A stretch of 64,000 nt of DNA, taken from positions 1 to 64,000 of the forward strand of contig NZ_JXXK01000019.1 of the NCBI RefSeq assembly GCF_000949455.1, in the 5' to 3' direction. This document shows, piece after piece, positions 8,816-17,545 of the stretch; the first letter of the stretch is position 1; the number at the start of each line of letters is the position of its first letter. Position numbers and translations under genes: made by a program. The notes beneath the pieces are model-generated. The model did no database searches. It was not told the origin of the DNA and saw only the letters and a list, made by a program, of their open reading frames with translations. The stretch is from Ruthenibacterium lactatiformans. Its GTDB lineage: Bacteria > Bacillota > Clostridia > Oscillospirales > Ruminococcaceae.

Positions 8816-9304
8816 TTACTTCCTGCTTTCCATCTCTCCATCAAGGGAAACTGTGTCCTCCAGTGCCTCATATCCCAGGAAATTGTTGGTGGAAAGAGTG
8901 GCATCCAGATAGTCGTTGCCGATGGCAGGCCTACTCCCCTTTTGGAAATAAAAACGGTAGCGGGCGCCAATTTGGAATTTGGCGGTTTTGCTCAACAGCA
9001 AAGTGCGCTCCGTGCCCAGTTCATCCATCAGATGGATCTTGCGGTAGCGCCGCAGCATGGGCGTGCTGACACCGGTGCAGATTCCTTCCACCACTTCGTA
9101 TTGGCCCCGGGCGGCGATGCTCCACAGGCTTTTACCCAGTACCAGGGAGGCGACAAAAATAATCCCGCCCAGCGCCAGGAGGATGTGGTCTGCGGTTGCA
9201 ATGAAGATTACAAGGCTGACCGCAATACTGGCAATGCCGGCCAGATATGTCAGCAGGATCTTGCGCCGCAGGACAAAGGGCATTTGGCTCCATTGGTTTT
9301 TCAT
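8816..9304 (-). CDS. Small membrane protein, unknown function
   Basis: A 162-residue protein with two adjacent transmembrane segments near the N-terminus (about 15-37 and 42-58) and a soluble C-terminal half rich in beta-strand-type sequence (EVVEGICTGVSTPML, RYRFYFQKGSRP). It is the last gene of the pilus operon. Its ATG overlaps the stop of the previous gene (ATGA), indicating coupled translation. I do not recognise a characterised family. Membrane location is seen; a role in the mobile element is inferred from position. Confidence 0.75.
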   Translation of the reverse strand: MKNQWSQMPFVLRRKILLTYLAGIASIAVSLVIFIATADHILLALGGIIFVASLVLGKSLWSIAARGQYEVVEGICTGVSTPMLRRYRKIHLMDELGTERTLLLSKTAKFQIGARYRFYFQKGSRPAIGNDYLDATLSTNNFLGYEALEDTVSLDGEMESRK

Positions 9305-10002
9305 GTGCTGATCCTCTCAAAAATGATTTGCTGGCGTAAATACAGGTTGGCAACGGCCAGCGTCACGGCCTGGCTGCTTCGGCTGTTTTTCATGATGCTG
9401 GCAATATTGTGGCATGTGGTTTCGTTATCACCATACACGGTTTCCATCAAAAACTGTTCATTGGGAAGAACGGTAACATCCTGCTCTATGCACTTGGCGA
9501 TTTCGGCAGTGGACAGCAGAGCTTGCCGGGCCAGCTGCATAACGCGGGCCTCGTAGTCCGTGCGCCGGTCTTTTCGGAATAGCTTTAGCGCCTGCGCGAT
9601 AGGGACGCGGTGGCTCAGCACCAGCTTGGCGAAAGAGAGGCACCGCACCAATACAGAGCCGCTGGTTGGAATGATGCCAAGGGAACTCAGCAAATCATAT
9701 AGTGCATCGTACTCCGTTTCACCGCAGCCAGATACCAGCAGTCCGCGGGTGAGCAGTCGGTTTACGCAGGCATCCCAAGAGCGGGAGACACAATCTCCCA
9801 GGGAAGACGCCAGCTTATCGCACTGCAGCGAGATGTCCTCTCGTTTGGAGATTCGCCAGTTCAGGGTGGTCCAAACGACCATCTCCTGCATATCCATCAT
9901 ATAAGGCTGCCCGCCCAGCTGGATGACCGGGCAGGATCGGCCGCAGCTATTTGTCTCCCGCTCCAGACGGCCGATTGCAGTATATAGAATTTTCTGTTCC
10001 AT
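9301..10002 (-). CDS. Conserved hypothetical protein of the element
   Basis: A 233-residue soluble protein with no membrane segment or motif I can name. It is largely helical and could be an HTH-type accessory or regulator: the central region (DCVSRSWDACVNRLLTRGLL) and the end (AVTLAVANLYLRQQIIFERI) resemble effector-type helices. GGAGG is 9 bases before the ATG. It sits between the sigma factor and the membrane protein and is coupled to the latter by a 4-base overlap. Function unknown. Confidence 0.7.
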   Translation of the reverse strand: MEQKILYTAIGRLERETNSCGRSCPVIQLGGQPYMMDMQEMVVWTTLNWRISKREDISLQCDKLASSLGDCVSRSWDACVNRLLTRGLLVSGCGETEYDALYDLLSSLGIIPTSGSVLVRCLSFAKLVLSHRVPIAQALKLFRKDRRTDYEARVMQLARQALLSTAEIAKCIEQDVTVLPNEQFLMETVYGDNETTCHNIASIMKNSRSSQAVTLAVANLYLRQQIIFERIST

Positions 10003-10061
10003 TTATCAATGCCTCCTTTTACATATCCTCTACTGCGGAGAGGATGTGGTTTTCAACAAAT

Positions 10062-10637
10062 TTAAAGCAGGCTTTCCAGAAAACGGGGGTCATTGCGCAG
10101 TTTAGCGACTGAGCGAGAGATCCACGCCCCCACATGGGAGGGCGGTACATGGTAGAGCTCCGCAATATCCGTGATCCGCATCCCCCGGAGTTTGAGTGCA
10201 AGCGCCTCAATGCCGAGGCGGGCCACGCCGTCATAATCCTTCTTACTGGCTTCCAAAAGAGAGAGCGTTTCAATCAGCGATACCTGCGTGTCAAATTGAT
10301 TGGCTTGCGGGTCTAAGGTGTCCCCGTCTGCCGCCAGTTCTCCGTGTTCTCCAATGACGAGACGGCTGAAGTTCTTGTTTCGCGCACAGATGGCCCGACA
10401 GTAAGAGATCAGTCCGTTGCGTACCACTTTTTTGGCATAGGTGGCAAACCGTGCCCGTCCATCGTCCTCATAGGTGGCTGCGGCTTTGCAGAGCCAAATG
10501 CAGCCCTCTTGAAAAAGGTCTCCGTATTCCAAACCGCAGATGGTGGGATTGACATGGATGTAATCACAAATGACCCAGTGCACTACCGATAGGTTCTGGG
10601 TAACGAGTTCCTGCTGTTGCTTTGTCAGGCTGGTCAT
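10062..10637 (-). CDS. Sigma-70 family RNA polymerase sigma factor
   Basis: A 191-residue sigma factor with region 2 (YGDLFQEGCIWLCKAAATY then FATYAKKVVRNGLISYCR) and region 4 (ALKLRGMRITDIAELYHV then SVAKLRNDPRF). It would direct polymerase to a special promoter set. The start at 10637 has AGGAGGTG seven bases upstream; a more upstream ATG at 10658 falls before that site. As part of the pilus operon it could feed back on element genes; its target is unknown. Confidence 0.85.
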   Translation of the reverse strand: MTSLTKQQQELVTQNLSVVHWVICDYIHVNPTICGLEYGDLFQEGCIWLCKAAATYEDDGRARFATYAKKVVRNGLISYCRAICARNKNFSRLVIGEHGELAADGDTLDPQANQFDTQVSLIETLSLLEASKKDYDGVARLGIEALALKLRGMRITDIAELYHVPPSHVGAWISRSVAKLRNDPRFLESLL

Positions 10638-10654
10638 GGTTTCACCTCCTCCTG

Positions 10655-11071
10655 TCATGCTGCCGGCTGAAGGCCATCAAGAGGAGCGGCGGCCTGATGG
10701 CAGAGGCGGATCACCTCATCGCACATCCAGTCTGAAAACTGGCCGATGTGAGCCTGCCGGTCGCTCAAACCCAGCTTTGCCTGAAGCCAGATATAGGCCT
10801 CCCACTTCTCCATGTGGCGGACCTGCTGCAGATGTTCCAATGCCCGGTGCGCCAAGATACGCTTGTGCCGGAGATCTCCGTTTGCCAGCGTCCCCATAGG
10901 CTGATGTGTCCGGTCGTGGGCGCTCACATAGGCGTCACAAGCCGGCCAGCGATCACAGAGATAGAGAAACTTCCCCTGAGACCTACGGTTACAGCCATAA
11001 ACTACGCTGGCCGGGCGAAGAGACGCGCCGGCGTGGCAGTATGGACATTTGATCTGTTTTTGCTTCGTCAT
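10655..11071 (-). CDS. Zinc-finger protein (DUF3268-like)
   Basis: A 138-residue protein with an N-terminal zinc ribbon: CPYC near residue 8 and a second Cys group (YLCDRWPACDAYVSAH) about 30 residues later. The C-terminal half is helical and charged (ALEHLQQVRHMEKWEAYIWL). Such small zinc-finger proteins accompany Clostridial conjugative elements and phages, probably binding nucleic acid. The start at 11071 follows TTTGGAGGTGATG; the open frame extends to 11128 without a better site. Confidence 0.65.
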   Translation of the reverse strand: MTKQKQIKCPYCHAGASLRPASVVYGCNRRSQGKFLYLCDRWPACDAYVSAHDRTHQPMGTLANGDLRHKRILAHRALEHLQQVRHMEKWEAYIWLQAKLGLSDRQAHIGQFSDWMCDEVIRLCHQAAAPLDGLQPAA

Positions 11072-11131
11072 AAAATCATCACCTCCAAAGGCGCACCAAA
11101 GACGGCGTAATGGCGTCTTTTCGTGCAAAAA

Positions 11132-11479
11132 TCAACTATCCCGGCCGCATTCGGCTTGCAGGCAAAGCTGCAGGAGCGTACATGCGGCAGGGTCTGGGGC
11201 ATGCCATTCGATATATTTGGAAAAGGCGGAATCAAAAGCACGGCGGGACAATGTGGCGCTGCACTCGGACGGCTCCACCTCTTCACCGGTCAGGGTGTGA
11301 ATGGTTTCAGCAGACAGCAGCATGATCTGTCCGCACTCATCTACAGCCAGCAGAAAACCGGCACAGGGAGATGGGCGTCCATCCATACAGCTGTCGCATC
11401 CACAGCGAACAAAAATGGCATTGCGCCAGTTTCCGCGGACGGCCCGCAGAAAGGGGTAAATTTTACAGGACGATTTCAT
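11132..11479 (-). CDS. Cysteine-rich hypothetical protein
   Basis: A 115-residue protein with eight cysteines, including a CGCDSCMDG cluster near residues 26-34 that may bind metal. There is no signal peptide. GGAGGTAGAGG precedes the ATG. It lies just after the terminator that follows the pilin gene, so it is probably expressed at lower level than the pilin. Family not recognised. Confidence 0.6.
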   Translation of the reverse strand: MKSSCKIYPFLRAVRGNWRNAIFVRCGCDSCMDGRPSPCAGFLLAVDECGQIMLLSAETIHTLTGEEVEPSECSATLSRRAFDSAFSKYIEWHAPDPAACTLLQLCLQAECGRDS

Positions 11480-11515
11480 CCTCTACCTCCAGTAGTCGTT
11501 TTCTGAAAAAATAAA

Positions 11516-11556
11516 GGCGGGGACCGGTCGTGAAAATCCACAAACCGATCCCCGCC
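11516..11556 (-). terminator. Terminator after pilin gene
   Basis: GGCGGGGA pairs with TCCCCGCC to form a long imperfect stem, followed on the minus strand by TTTATTTTTTC. It likely trims the operon so that the pilin message is more abundant than the regulators downstream. Confidence 0.7.
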
Positions 11557-11565
11557 AATAGTGAC

Positions 11566-11787
11566 TTAGCTGAACAGACCCTCGATCTCAGACGTGATCC
11601 TCGGAATCACCGTGTCATTGAAAATGAGGGTCAGAGCCGCCAGGAGCAGGGCGCCCAGTACGACGGCGATGATGATCTTGACCGCATCAGAGATGTAAAA
11701 ATCTCCGCGCTGGTTGGAAAGCGCCATACGTGCCCGGAGGGCCAGGGCGTCTGCCTTGCTGTGGATATGCGTCATAAACTTCTTCAT
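11566..11787 (-). CDS. Small pilin-like membrane protein (DUF6133-like)
   Basis: A 73-residue protein: a basic N-terminal stretch of ~27 residues, a short G-D-F-Y motif, then one hydrophobic helix (AVKIIIAVVLGALLLAALTL) and a short polar tail. This is the layout of a Flp/archaellin-type prepilin cleaved by an A24 peptidase just before the helix, and such a peptidase is encoded at 17036. I infer that it is the major subunit of the Tad-like pilus. The clear Glu at +5 of classical pilins is absent. AGGAGG sits 5-6 bases before the ATG. A terminator follows directly. Confidence 0.72.
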   Translation of the reverse strand: MKKFMTHIHSKADALALRARMALSNQRGDFYISDAVKIIIAVVLGALLLAALTLIFNDTVIPRITSEIEGLFS

Positions 11788-11838
11788 GGAACTACCTCCT
11801 GTGAATGTGATATTTGAATTGCGTTTGTCTATGGCCGC

Positions 11839-11985
11839 TCAGGAACGGCGAATCGGTTTGAGCAGGCCGTTTTTGTTGGAGCGGGGCGTGGCGGGATAAG
11901 CCTTCGGTTTCTGGCGCAGAAGCCAGTGGAACCGCTGCCGTTGCCCATCTTCGCTGTTGGGCGGGATATATCGTTTCTTCGTCAT
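11839..11985 (-). CDS. 48-residue basic peptide
   Basis: A short open frame starting MTKKRYIPPNSEDGQRQRF and ending LLKPIRRS. It is strongly basic, with RNA- or DNA-binding character. CAGGAGA lies 6 bases before its ATG. It lies between the TadC gene and the pilin gene, within the operon. Function unknown. Confidence 0.5.
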   Translation of the reverse strand: MTKKRYIPPNSEDGQRQRFHWLLRQKPKAYPATPRSNKNGLLKPIRRS

Positions 11986-12014
11986 GGAGTTCTCCTGTTC
12001 AGACGGTAAATGAA

Positions 12015-12041
12015 AGGCCGGCCTGAGAACAGGCCGGCCTG
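12015..12041 (-). terminator. Hairpin, likely partial terminator
   Basis: AGGCCGGCCTG and its complement form an 11-bp stem with a four-base loop, followed on the minus strand by TTTCATTT. It separates the Tad assembly genes from the pilin end of the operon. Confidence 0.55.
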
Positions 12042-12043
12042 GA

Positions 12044-12103
12044 TCAAGGGGAGCGCCAGCCGAAAGACCGGCGGTTATGGGAAGCCGCTATAGTACAAGG
12101 CAT
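12044..12103 (-). CDS. Possible 19-residue leader peptide
   Basis: A tiny frame reading MPCTIAASHNRRSFGWRSP with GGAGGTG directly before the ATG and its stop three bases from the following hairpin. Position and size suggest a leader peptide that could tune that hairpin. Coding status unproven. Confidence 0.3.
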   Translation of the reverse strand: MPCTIAASHNRRSFGWRSP

Positions 12104-12177
12104 CACCTCCATCAAAGAATCACCCCCGGAGGAGCGGGTATATGTTAAGCCCGTGGCAGAACACGGACGGATACCTG

Positions 12178-13056
12178 TCAGCCAAAGAACGCGCCAAGAG
12201 ACCCCATGACCTCTGTGCAAAGCACCACCAAATAGATGATCATAATGCAGATGAGCATCATCATGGAGTACCGCTGGATCTTCTTGGGGCGTTTGGCCGC
12301 TTCTTTTTTCAGGTTGTTCTGCTCGATCTGCCGCATATCAAAGCAGATCATCTTAAAGTACATCCGCTGGTCATCGCCGCGCAGCACACCGATCAGGCCA
12401 CGCACCACATCGGACAACATGGGACTGCCAATACGGGTCTCAAAGTGAATGAGGGCATTTTCATAGTTGCCAGTCTTCATATCGGCAATCGTTTGGTCGA
12501 GCTCTGCGCCAAAATCTTTGCCTGCTACCCGACGGTAGGAGGTAAGGATCTTCAGCACATCCCGGTCGTTCTCCAGATTCTGCCCAATCGTCAAGGCAAA
12601 GCGGGGAATCTCACCCTCAATGAGCTTACGGCGCTTTTTTACAAAGTCAAAGACACTGTAATAGGTGGAGAACCACAGCGCCACCGCCAGGCCGATCAGA
12701 ACCGGAACCAGCAGCGGCATGATGAATACCATCAGGATGGAGGTAAGTCCCACGCCGCCGGCTATGACCCATGCTCTGGCCGTGTAGGCCTCCGGCGTCA
12801 ACTCAAGGCCGGCAATGTCCAGCGCCCGTTGGAGTTTGTTCCGTTTGAGCTTGTCCAGTTTCAGATACGGGGCAATCAGTCCGGCTATTTTTGCGATGTA
12901 GACATCCAACAGTTTTTCTGCCTTGGTGCCCTGCTGCTTTCGGGCCAGCATCATCATCCGGGAGGTGCGCTTGGTGGGAATGTCCACGAAAGCGCAGGTC
13001 AGATTATAGGTGGCAAAGCCAAAGAAGATGATTGCCACAAGAGCCAGTAGGGTCAT
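12178..13056 (-). CDS. TadC-like pilus inner-membrane platform protein
   Basis: A 292-residue type II secretion F-domain protein. There is one transmembrane segment at the N-terminus, a pair near residues 95-140, a cytoplasmic helical domain (ALTIGQNLENDRDVLKIL) and a C-terminal transmembrane helix (about 258-285). With the TadB-like protein it forms the inner-membrane platform through which the TadA ATPase drives pilin assembly. It overlaps the TadB gene by four bases. Confidence 0.85.
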   Translation of the reverse strand: MTLLALVAIIFFGFATYNLTCAFVDIPTKRTSRMMMLARKQQGTKAEKLLDVYIAKIAGLIAPYLKLDKLKRNKLQRALDIAGLELTPEAYTARAWVIAGGVGLTSILMVFIMPLLVPVLIGLAVALWFSTYYSVFDFVKKRRKLIEGEIPRFALTIGQNLENDRDVLKILTSYRRVAGKDFGAELDQTIADMKTGNYENALIHFETRIGSPMLSDVVRGLIGVLRGDDQRMYFKMICFDMRQIEQNNLKKEAAKRPKKIQRYSMMMLICIMIIYLVVLCTEVMGSLGAFFG

Positions 13057-13985
13057 GCGCCGTCACCTCCGTATTCAATAGGCTTGCTCAGTTTCATGAT
13101 CTGTGTCAGCGCAAAAAGGATGATGGCCGCACAAATCGCCAGGGCAATTTTCCCCGGCGTCGTGAAAATGAGGGTATGGAACCAGTCTTCATTCAGGAAA
13201 TAGAGCAGCGGCACATTGGCGACTACCAGGAACATCATTGTGATAGCTTCCCGGCGCGGCCCCTGCATCATGGCCTCCAGCTCCGACTGCACGACGCGGA
13301 CATCGGAGAATTTCTGGGCGATGGTGGGCAGCGTGTTCTTCATGGAGCGGTCTGACTGACACTGGATCAGAATGTTGGCCCACTCATGGAATACCCGGTT
13401 GGGAATTTTCATCTTGAGGCTATTGATGGCGCTGGTAATATTCGCGTTGATCAGCTCCGCCTCATATACAAACGCCTCGAAGTTGGCCTTTACCGGCTCA
13501 TTGATATAGGGCAGATTCTCTTTGACCGCCCGAATCAGATCTTCGGTACGCAAATATGAGGTGGTAATGATGGAGATAGCTGTTTCCAGTTCCTCGTTAA
13601 GATGCTTTTTATAGCTGGCGGCAGTGCTGCGCAGATACCAAATGGGAGCCAGAGAGAACCCAATGCCCAAAATGGGCACCATATACACATTGTTGATCAG
13701 CAGTGCCAGCACGGCGCCCACCGCAAACAGGATAAGGGACAGGCGCTTGACCGACTCATAGCGGTCGGCCCGGCCGGTGCCTTTCAAAATCTGTTTCAAC
13801 TCATAATCCTGGTTGAAGAATCCTTTGGCCGGCGTTCCCATCAGAACATTCAGTTCATCCGTCAGGGTGGCCGCCTTGCGCTGAGAGCGGAACAGAGCGT
13901 CAATGAAGTCGCCCGGCCGGACTCGGAACAGAGCCAGGAGGCCTGCGCTGATGAGCGCAAAGCAGATAATGTAGATCCACTGCAA
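13053..13985 (-). CDS. TadB-like pilus inner-membrane platform protein
   Basis: A 310-residue companion of the TadC-like protein, with an N-terminal transmembrane helix (residues 3-20), a second hydrophobic pair near 95-130, the T2SS F-type cytoplasmic domain (EELETAISIITTSYLRTEDL) and two C-terminal helices. It starts three bases after the TadA stop. Membership in the TadB/C family is clear from topology and gene order. Confidence 0.85.
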   Translation of the reverse strand: MQWIYIICFALISAGLLALFRVRPGDFIDALFRSQRKAATLTDELNVLMGTPAKGFFNQDYELKQILKGTGRADRYESVKRLSLILFAVGAVLALLINNVYMVPILGIGFSLAPIWYLRSTAASYKKHLNEELETAISIITTSYLRTEDLIRAVKENLPYINEPVKANFEAFVYEAELINANITSAINSLKMKIPNRVFHEWANILIQCQSDRSMKNTLPTIAQKFSDVRVVQSELEAMMQGPRREAITMMFLVVANVPLLYFLNEDWFHTLIFTTPGKIALAICAAIILFALTQIMKLSKPIEYGGDGA

Positions 13986-13988
13986 CCT

Positions 13989-15365
13989 TTAATCCACCTC
14001 CTTCGGGGGCTGCATGAACTCCTGGAGCTCTTTGTTGGAAATGCCGTTGTCCAGCAGCCGTTTCTTTAAGGCGTCGGAGATCAGACCCATTTTCCGATGG
14101 TGTCCCACCACACGGACTTCTCCGTTCTGGTCAGTTACATTGTCCTCTACCTCAAATTTGTAGAGAGTATGGGAGATCAACTGCCCATCCCGGAAATCTT
14201 CACCCTCTAAAATCTCCATGATTTTTCGGGAGCGGTCCTCCAGCTGTTTGGTAAACACCACGATGGGATAGGCCTCTACCATGATCTCCATGAGTACCGC
14301 GTCATCCATGCTGTATTTCCGTTTGGCCAGCGTCATCATACGGCGGTAAGTGCTGTTGCAGGAGTTGGAATGGATGGTGGTGCAGACCGTGTGGCCGGTC
14401 CGGGAGCTTTCAGCGGCTGAAAGGCTTTCTGCGGCAGACCGCATTTCGCCGACACCGATAACATTGGGATGCTTGCGTAATACCCGCTCCAAAAGGAAGT
14501 CCTGGTTGATGTTCAGCGCCGGATTTTCACTGGGGCGGGTCAGCAGGTGGATGACTGAATTCAGAATCTTCCCGTTTTCGTCCCGCTTGACCAGATCGAA
14601 CTCACGGCTGCCTTCCTCTATGGTGATCAGGCGCTGGTTGTTGGGTACATTGGAGAGCAGCCAGGCCATGATGGTGGTTTTACCGGAACCGGTGGAACCG
14701 GCGATGCACACGCTGACGCCATACCGGATGCAGGCCATCAGAAAATGGAGCATTTCGGCCGTGGCGCTTCCGGAGTCCAGCAGCTTCTGCTCAGAGACCG
14801 TCTGCTGGTTGACGATACGGATGGAGGCGTTGATCCCCACATCCGGGTCCACAATCGGCGTTTTATCCACAGAGATACGGATATTCTTGTCCAGAAAGCC
14901 CACCACACTGGGCATGGTGTCGTCGATGACCATGCCGCAGGCGTTGAGCATACGGCGCACCACATCAATGGCGTGCTGGGGAGAACTGAATTTGTCCGGG
15001 ATTTTGATGCTGCGCCCGCCGGCCTCGATCACCTCGATGTCGTTGTATGCGTTGATGTTAACTTCCTCGATGCCAGGGCGGTAGATCCATTTTTTCAAGA
15101 AGGAGTACCCCGCCATGTCCTCATACAGCTTTTCGCACAGCTCCTCAGAGCTCAGTCCCTCAATGGCATATTTCCGCTTGACAATGTACTGCACCATCAG
15201 CTCTTTCAGCAGAGTGGTGGCCCGTTCGGCGTTGCCCTCACCGGCCTCGGCAATGGTGGAGGCATGATTCTCAGCAAAATACCGCTGCACATCCTCCAGC
15301 ACCTGGTCATAGGTCAGGTCTTGGTTGGCCGCCGGTGCGAAGAATATATCGTTGAGATTATTCAT
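13989..15365 (-). CDS. TadA/CpaF-type pilus assembly ATPase
   Basis: A 458-residue secretion ATPase that powers pilin extrusion. Walker A is GSTGSGKTT near residue 228, the Asp box is ITIEEGSREF, Walker B is NVIGVGEMRSAAE, and the His box is in TGHTVCTTIHSNS. The start is MNNLNDIFFAP at 15365, preceded by GAGGAGG and overlapping the upstream stop; the frame extending to 15593 is an overlap with the TadZ gene. Length fits CpaF. Confidence 0.92.
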   Translation of the reverse strand: MNNLNDIFFAPAANQDLTYDQVLEDVQRYFAENHASTIAEAGEGNAERATTLLKELMVQYIVKRKYAIEGLSSEELCEKLYEDMAGYSFLKKWIYRPGIEEVNINAYNDIEVIEAGGRSIKIPDKFSSPQHAIDVVRRMLNACGMVIDDTMPSVVGFLDKNIRISVDKTPIVDPDVGINASIRIVNQQTVSEQKLLDSGSATAEMLHFLMACIRYGVSVCIAGSTGSGKTTIMAWLLSNVPNNQRLITIEEGSREFDLVKRDENGKILNSVIHLLTRPSENPALNINQDFLLERVLRKHPNVIGVGEMRSAAESLSAAESSRTGHTVCTTIHSNSCNSTYRRMMTLAKRKYSMDDAVLMEIMVEAYPIVVFTKQLEDRSRKIMEILEGEDFRDGQLISHTLYKFEVEDNVTDQNGEVRVVGHHRKMGLISDALKKRLLDNGISNKELQEFMQPPKEVD

Positions 15366-16164
15366 CGGAATCGTCCTCCTCAAATTCGTCCACGTCATCG
15401 GGATCTTCCTCAACGGCCTGCTCCGCCAGTTCCATCTGCTCCAGCGCATCCAGCACCTTGTTGAGCGAGGCGGTGTACTTGGGATTGCAGTATTTGATGG
15501 CTTGGAACATTCCGCCTTCCGTGGCACAGCGGTCGATCTCTTTGCCGTAGGGCAGGAGTCCGTTGAAACCGCCGATGATATAGCCCATCTCATCCAGAGC
15601 GTGGAAAGGCCGGGCCATGCCGGCGAAGGTCATGTGCTGCTCATAGTGGAAACGTCCGTCTACCAGCAGAGGCTGGTGAGCCTTCAAGTAATTGACGCCT
15701 TTCAAGTCGGGCGTCAGGATGCGGATCACCAGATCGCCGGCTTCAATGGCCGCAGGGGTAAACACATTCGTCATGTTGGAACCGCAGTCCAGGATTACGA
15801 AATCAACCAGCTTGGCGGCGGCATTGATCAGTTGGAGCACCATCCCGTACTTGGTTTCAGGATAGCTGAGCGGGTTCTCACCTGCAGAATAGCCCATCAG
15901 GCCGATGAACGGATAGCTTTTGAGAACCGTGACATGACTTGCGACAAGCGTGGTGTCGATCTCCACGCTGCTCAGGACCTGCCCCACAGAGGCGTTGGTC
16001 TGAATGATCTGCTCCGGAAGCCAGACAGGGAGCATGGGTACGCTGATCTCCGCATTGATGATGATGGCCTTCCGCTTGTCTCGCGTAAGGGCTTTTGCCA
16101 GGATGCACGAGAACATGCTTTTCCCGCTCCCAGGACTGCCCCAGACGGTAATGACTTTTCCCAT
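15358..16164 (-). CDS. TadZ/CpaE-like ParA-type ATPase
   Basis: A 268-residue P-loop protein of the MinD/ParA superfamily. GSPGSGKS at residues 9-16 is a deviant Walker A; later DFVILDCGSN is the Walker B region. In Tad systems such proteins position the assembly machine at the cell pole. The C-terminal 25 residues are almost entirely acidic. It overlaps the TadA gene by eight bases. Confidence 0.85.
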   Translation of the reverse strand: MGKVITVWGSPGSGKSMFSCILAKALTRDKRKAIIINAEISVPMLPVWLPEQIIQTNASVGQVLSSVEIDTTLVASHVTVLKSYPFIGLMGYSAGENPLSYPETKYGMVLQLINAAAKLVDFVILDCGSNMTNVFTPAAIEAGDLVIRILTPDLKGVNYLKAHQPLLVDGRFHYEQHMTFAGMARPFHALDEMGYIIGGFNGLLPYGKEIDRCATEGGMFQAIKYCNPKYTASLNKVLDALEQMELAEQAVEEDPDDVDEFEEDDSDE

Positions 16165-16183
16165 AGGTTAGACCTCCTTTCCG

Positions 16184-17020
16184 TTACTCCGCCGGCTGGC
16201 TGCCATCTTCGGGAACCGTTTCAGCGCCATTGTCCTCAGCGGGCGATGCGTTTTCCCCATCCGCGTTTTCATCGGCTTCAGCACCTTCTTCTGTCAGCGT
16301 CTCAGGGAAATAGATCTCCTGGAGGGTCCTGTCCTGCTCAGCCAGCAGTTCTTCAGCCAGCTGGTCATTGTTACGGGAGATCAGCGCCACATGGGCCACG
16401 CCGTCATTCTCCAGCTCGGTGATGATCCGCGCCTGCTCCGGACTTGCCAGCACTGTGATGGTGGCGGACTGCTGCGGCTCCTCGTCCTCAGTGGGTTCTT
16501 TTGCATTGTCCACATTGATGCCGTCGGAATCGGTAACAGAGAGGACCTTGACAAAACGCAGTTCAGGAACTTCCTCCGCGGTTTCCAGGAAATGATAGAT
16601 ACGGATGATGTCATTGGGCTGCAGCTTGTCAGACAGGCCGGAGGCCAGTGTTTTTACAGTCAGCGAGATCGCTACCTTTCCGGAAGGGATATCGTTGAGC
16701 GCCACATCGGAGGATACCGGTACGGTGCTGACTTTGCTTGTGAGGATGTAGTCTCCCGCAGCCAAGTCAGCGGTTACATACAGCCCCTCCACGTCGTCCA
16801 AGCTGTGGGCTACATTGGAGGGGAGGTTATACCCGCCCACTTCCACGACTTCGGCATTGTCGCCGGTGATCTGCTCACCCTTCAGCACAGGCTGGGTGAT
16901 GCGGACGATCTCCGTTTTACCATTGGTCTGCCGGGCGATGGTGGGGAGGGCCACAAACGCAATGACTGCCGCCAAAACCAGGGACAAAATACCGAAGATA
17001 AATCGGTTGTTGAGTTTCAT
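16184..17020 (-). CDS. CpaB/RcpC-like pilus assembly protein
   Basis: About 278 residues with an N-terminal transmembrane anchor (FIFGILSLVLAAVIAFVALP), then a SAF-type domain (VLKGEQITGDNAEVVEV, LAAGDYILTSKV) typical of CpaB, and a long Glu/Ala-rich C-terminal tail. The second ATG (17020) has the better spaced AGGAG. CpaB homologues sit in the envelope and stabilise the pilus channel. Confidence 0.85.
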   Translation of the reverse strand: MKLNNRFIFGILSLVLAAVIAFVALPTIARQTNGKTEIVRITQPVLKGEQITGDNAEVVEVGGYNLPSNVAHSLDDVEGLYVTADLAAGDYILTSKVSTVPVSSDVALNDIPSGKVAISLTVKTLASGLSDKLQPNDIIRIYHFLETAEEVPELRFVKVLSVTDSDGINVDNAKEPTEDEEPQQSATITVLASPEQARIITELENDGVAHVALISRNNDQLAEELLAEQDRTLQEIYFPETLTEEGAEADENADGENASPAEDNGAETVPEDGSQPAE

Positions 17021-17035
17021 AAGCATATTCTCCTG

Positions 17036-17545
17036 TCATAAAAATAGTTCAGCCAGCGTCGCCACGGAGCAGCCGCAGGCCAGAAAAGGTAAAAACGGGA
17101 TGGCAACCGGCTGTTGGTTCCGAAAGAGCCGGCGGAACAGCAGCACTACCGGCATGGCAAAGACCGCAGCCACGAGGAAGACCAGCGCCATCCCGAAAGG
17201 GCCGTAGACCAGTCCCAGCACCCCGCAGAATTTGATGTCCCCGCCGCCCATACCGTTGCCGCCGGCCGCCATAGCAGCCGCCAGCGGGATGCAGAAGCCA
17301 AGCAGCGCACCCACCAGCGCCTTGGTGACGATGGGCCAGATGAAAATAGGCATCCGGTCATACTCCAGAATGAAATAGACCTGGATCAGCGGGGCCAGTG
17401 CCGCCAGCGGGAGAAAAAAGGCGAGCGCCCGGTCGGGTACCCGCCTGTAAAGTGTGTCGTAAACAGCGAAACCTGCCACCACAAGAAAAATGATGAGCAG
17501 ATAGCCTGTCCAGACGCTATTCTCGATTGGTGTACCAGTCATCAT
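17036..17545 (-). CDS. A24 prepilin peptidase (TadV/CpaA-like)
   Basis: About 169 residues with five to six transmembrane helices. The two catalytic aspartates of A24 peptidases are visible: one in AVYDTLYRRVP and one in the GGGDIKF motif. It would cleave the leaders of the pilin at 11566 and the pseudopilins at 19947 and 20459. It starts inside the end of the upstream secreted-protein gene (GGAG before ATGATG). Confidence 0.9.
   Translation of the reverse strand: MMTGTPIENSVWTGYLLIIFLVVAGFAVYDTLYRRVPDRALAFFLPLAALAPLIQVYFILEYDRMPIFIWPIVTKALVGALLGFCIPLAAAMAAGGNGMGGGDIKFCGVLGLVYGPFGMALVFLVAAVFAMPVVLLFRRLFRNQQPVAIPFLPFLACGCSVATLAELFL

Noticed and set aside
12142..13050. A 302-codon plus-strand open frame opposite tadC
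   Set aside because: Antisense shadow of the TadC-like gene; no ribosome site and His-rich, non-protein-like composition.
15365..15593. A 76-residue N-terminal extension of TadA
   Set aside because: It reads the TadZ gene out of frame in an Arg/Ser/Pro-rich sequence, and a clear ribosome site precedes the ATG at 15365.
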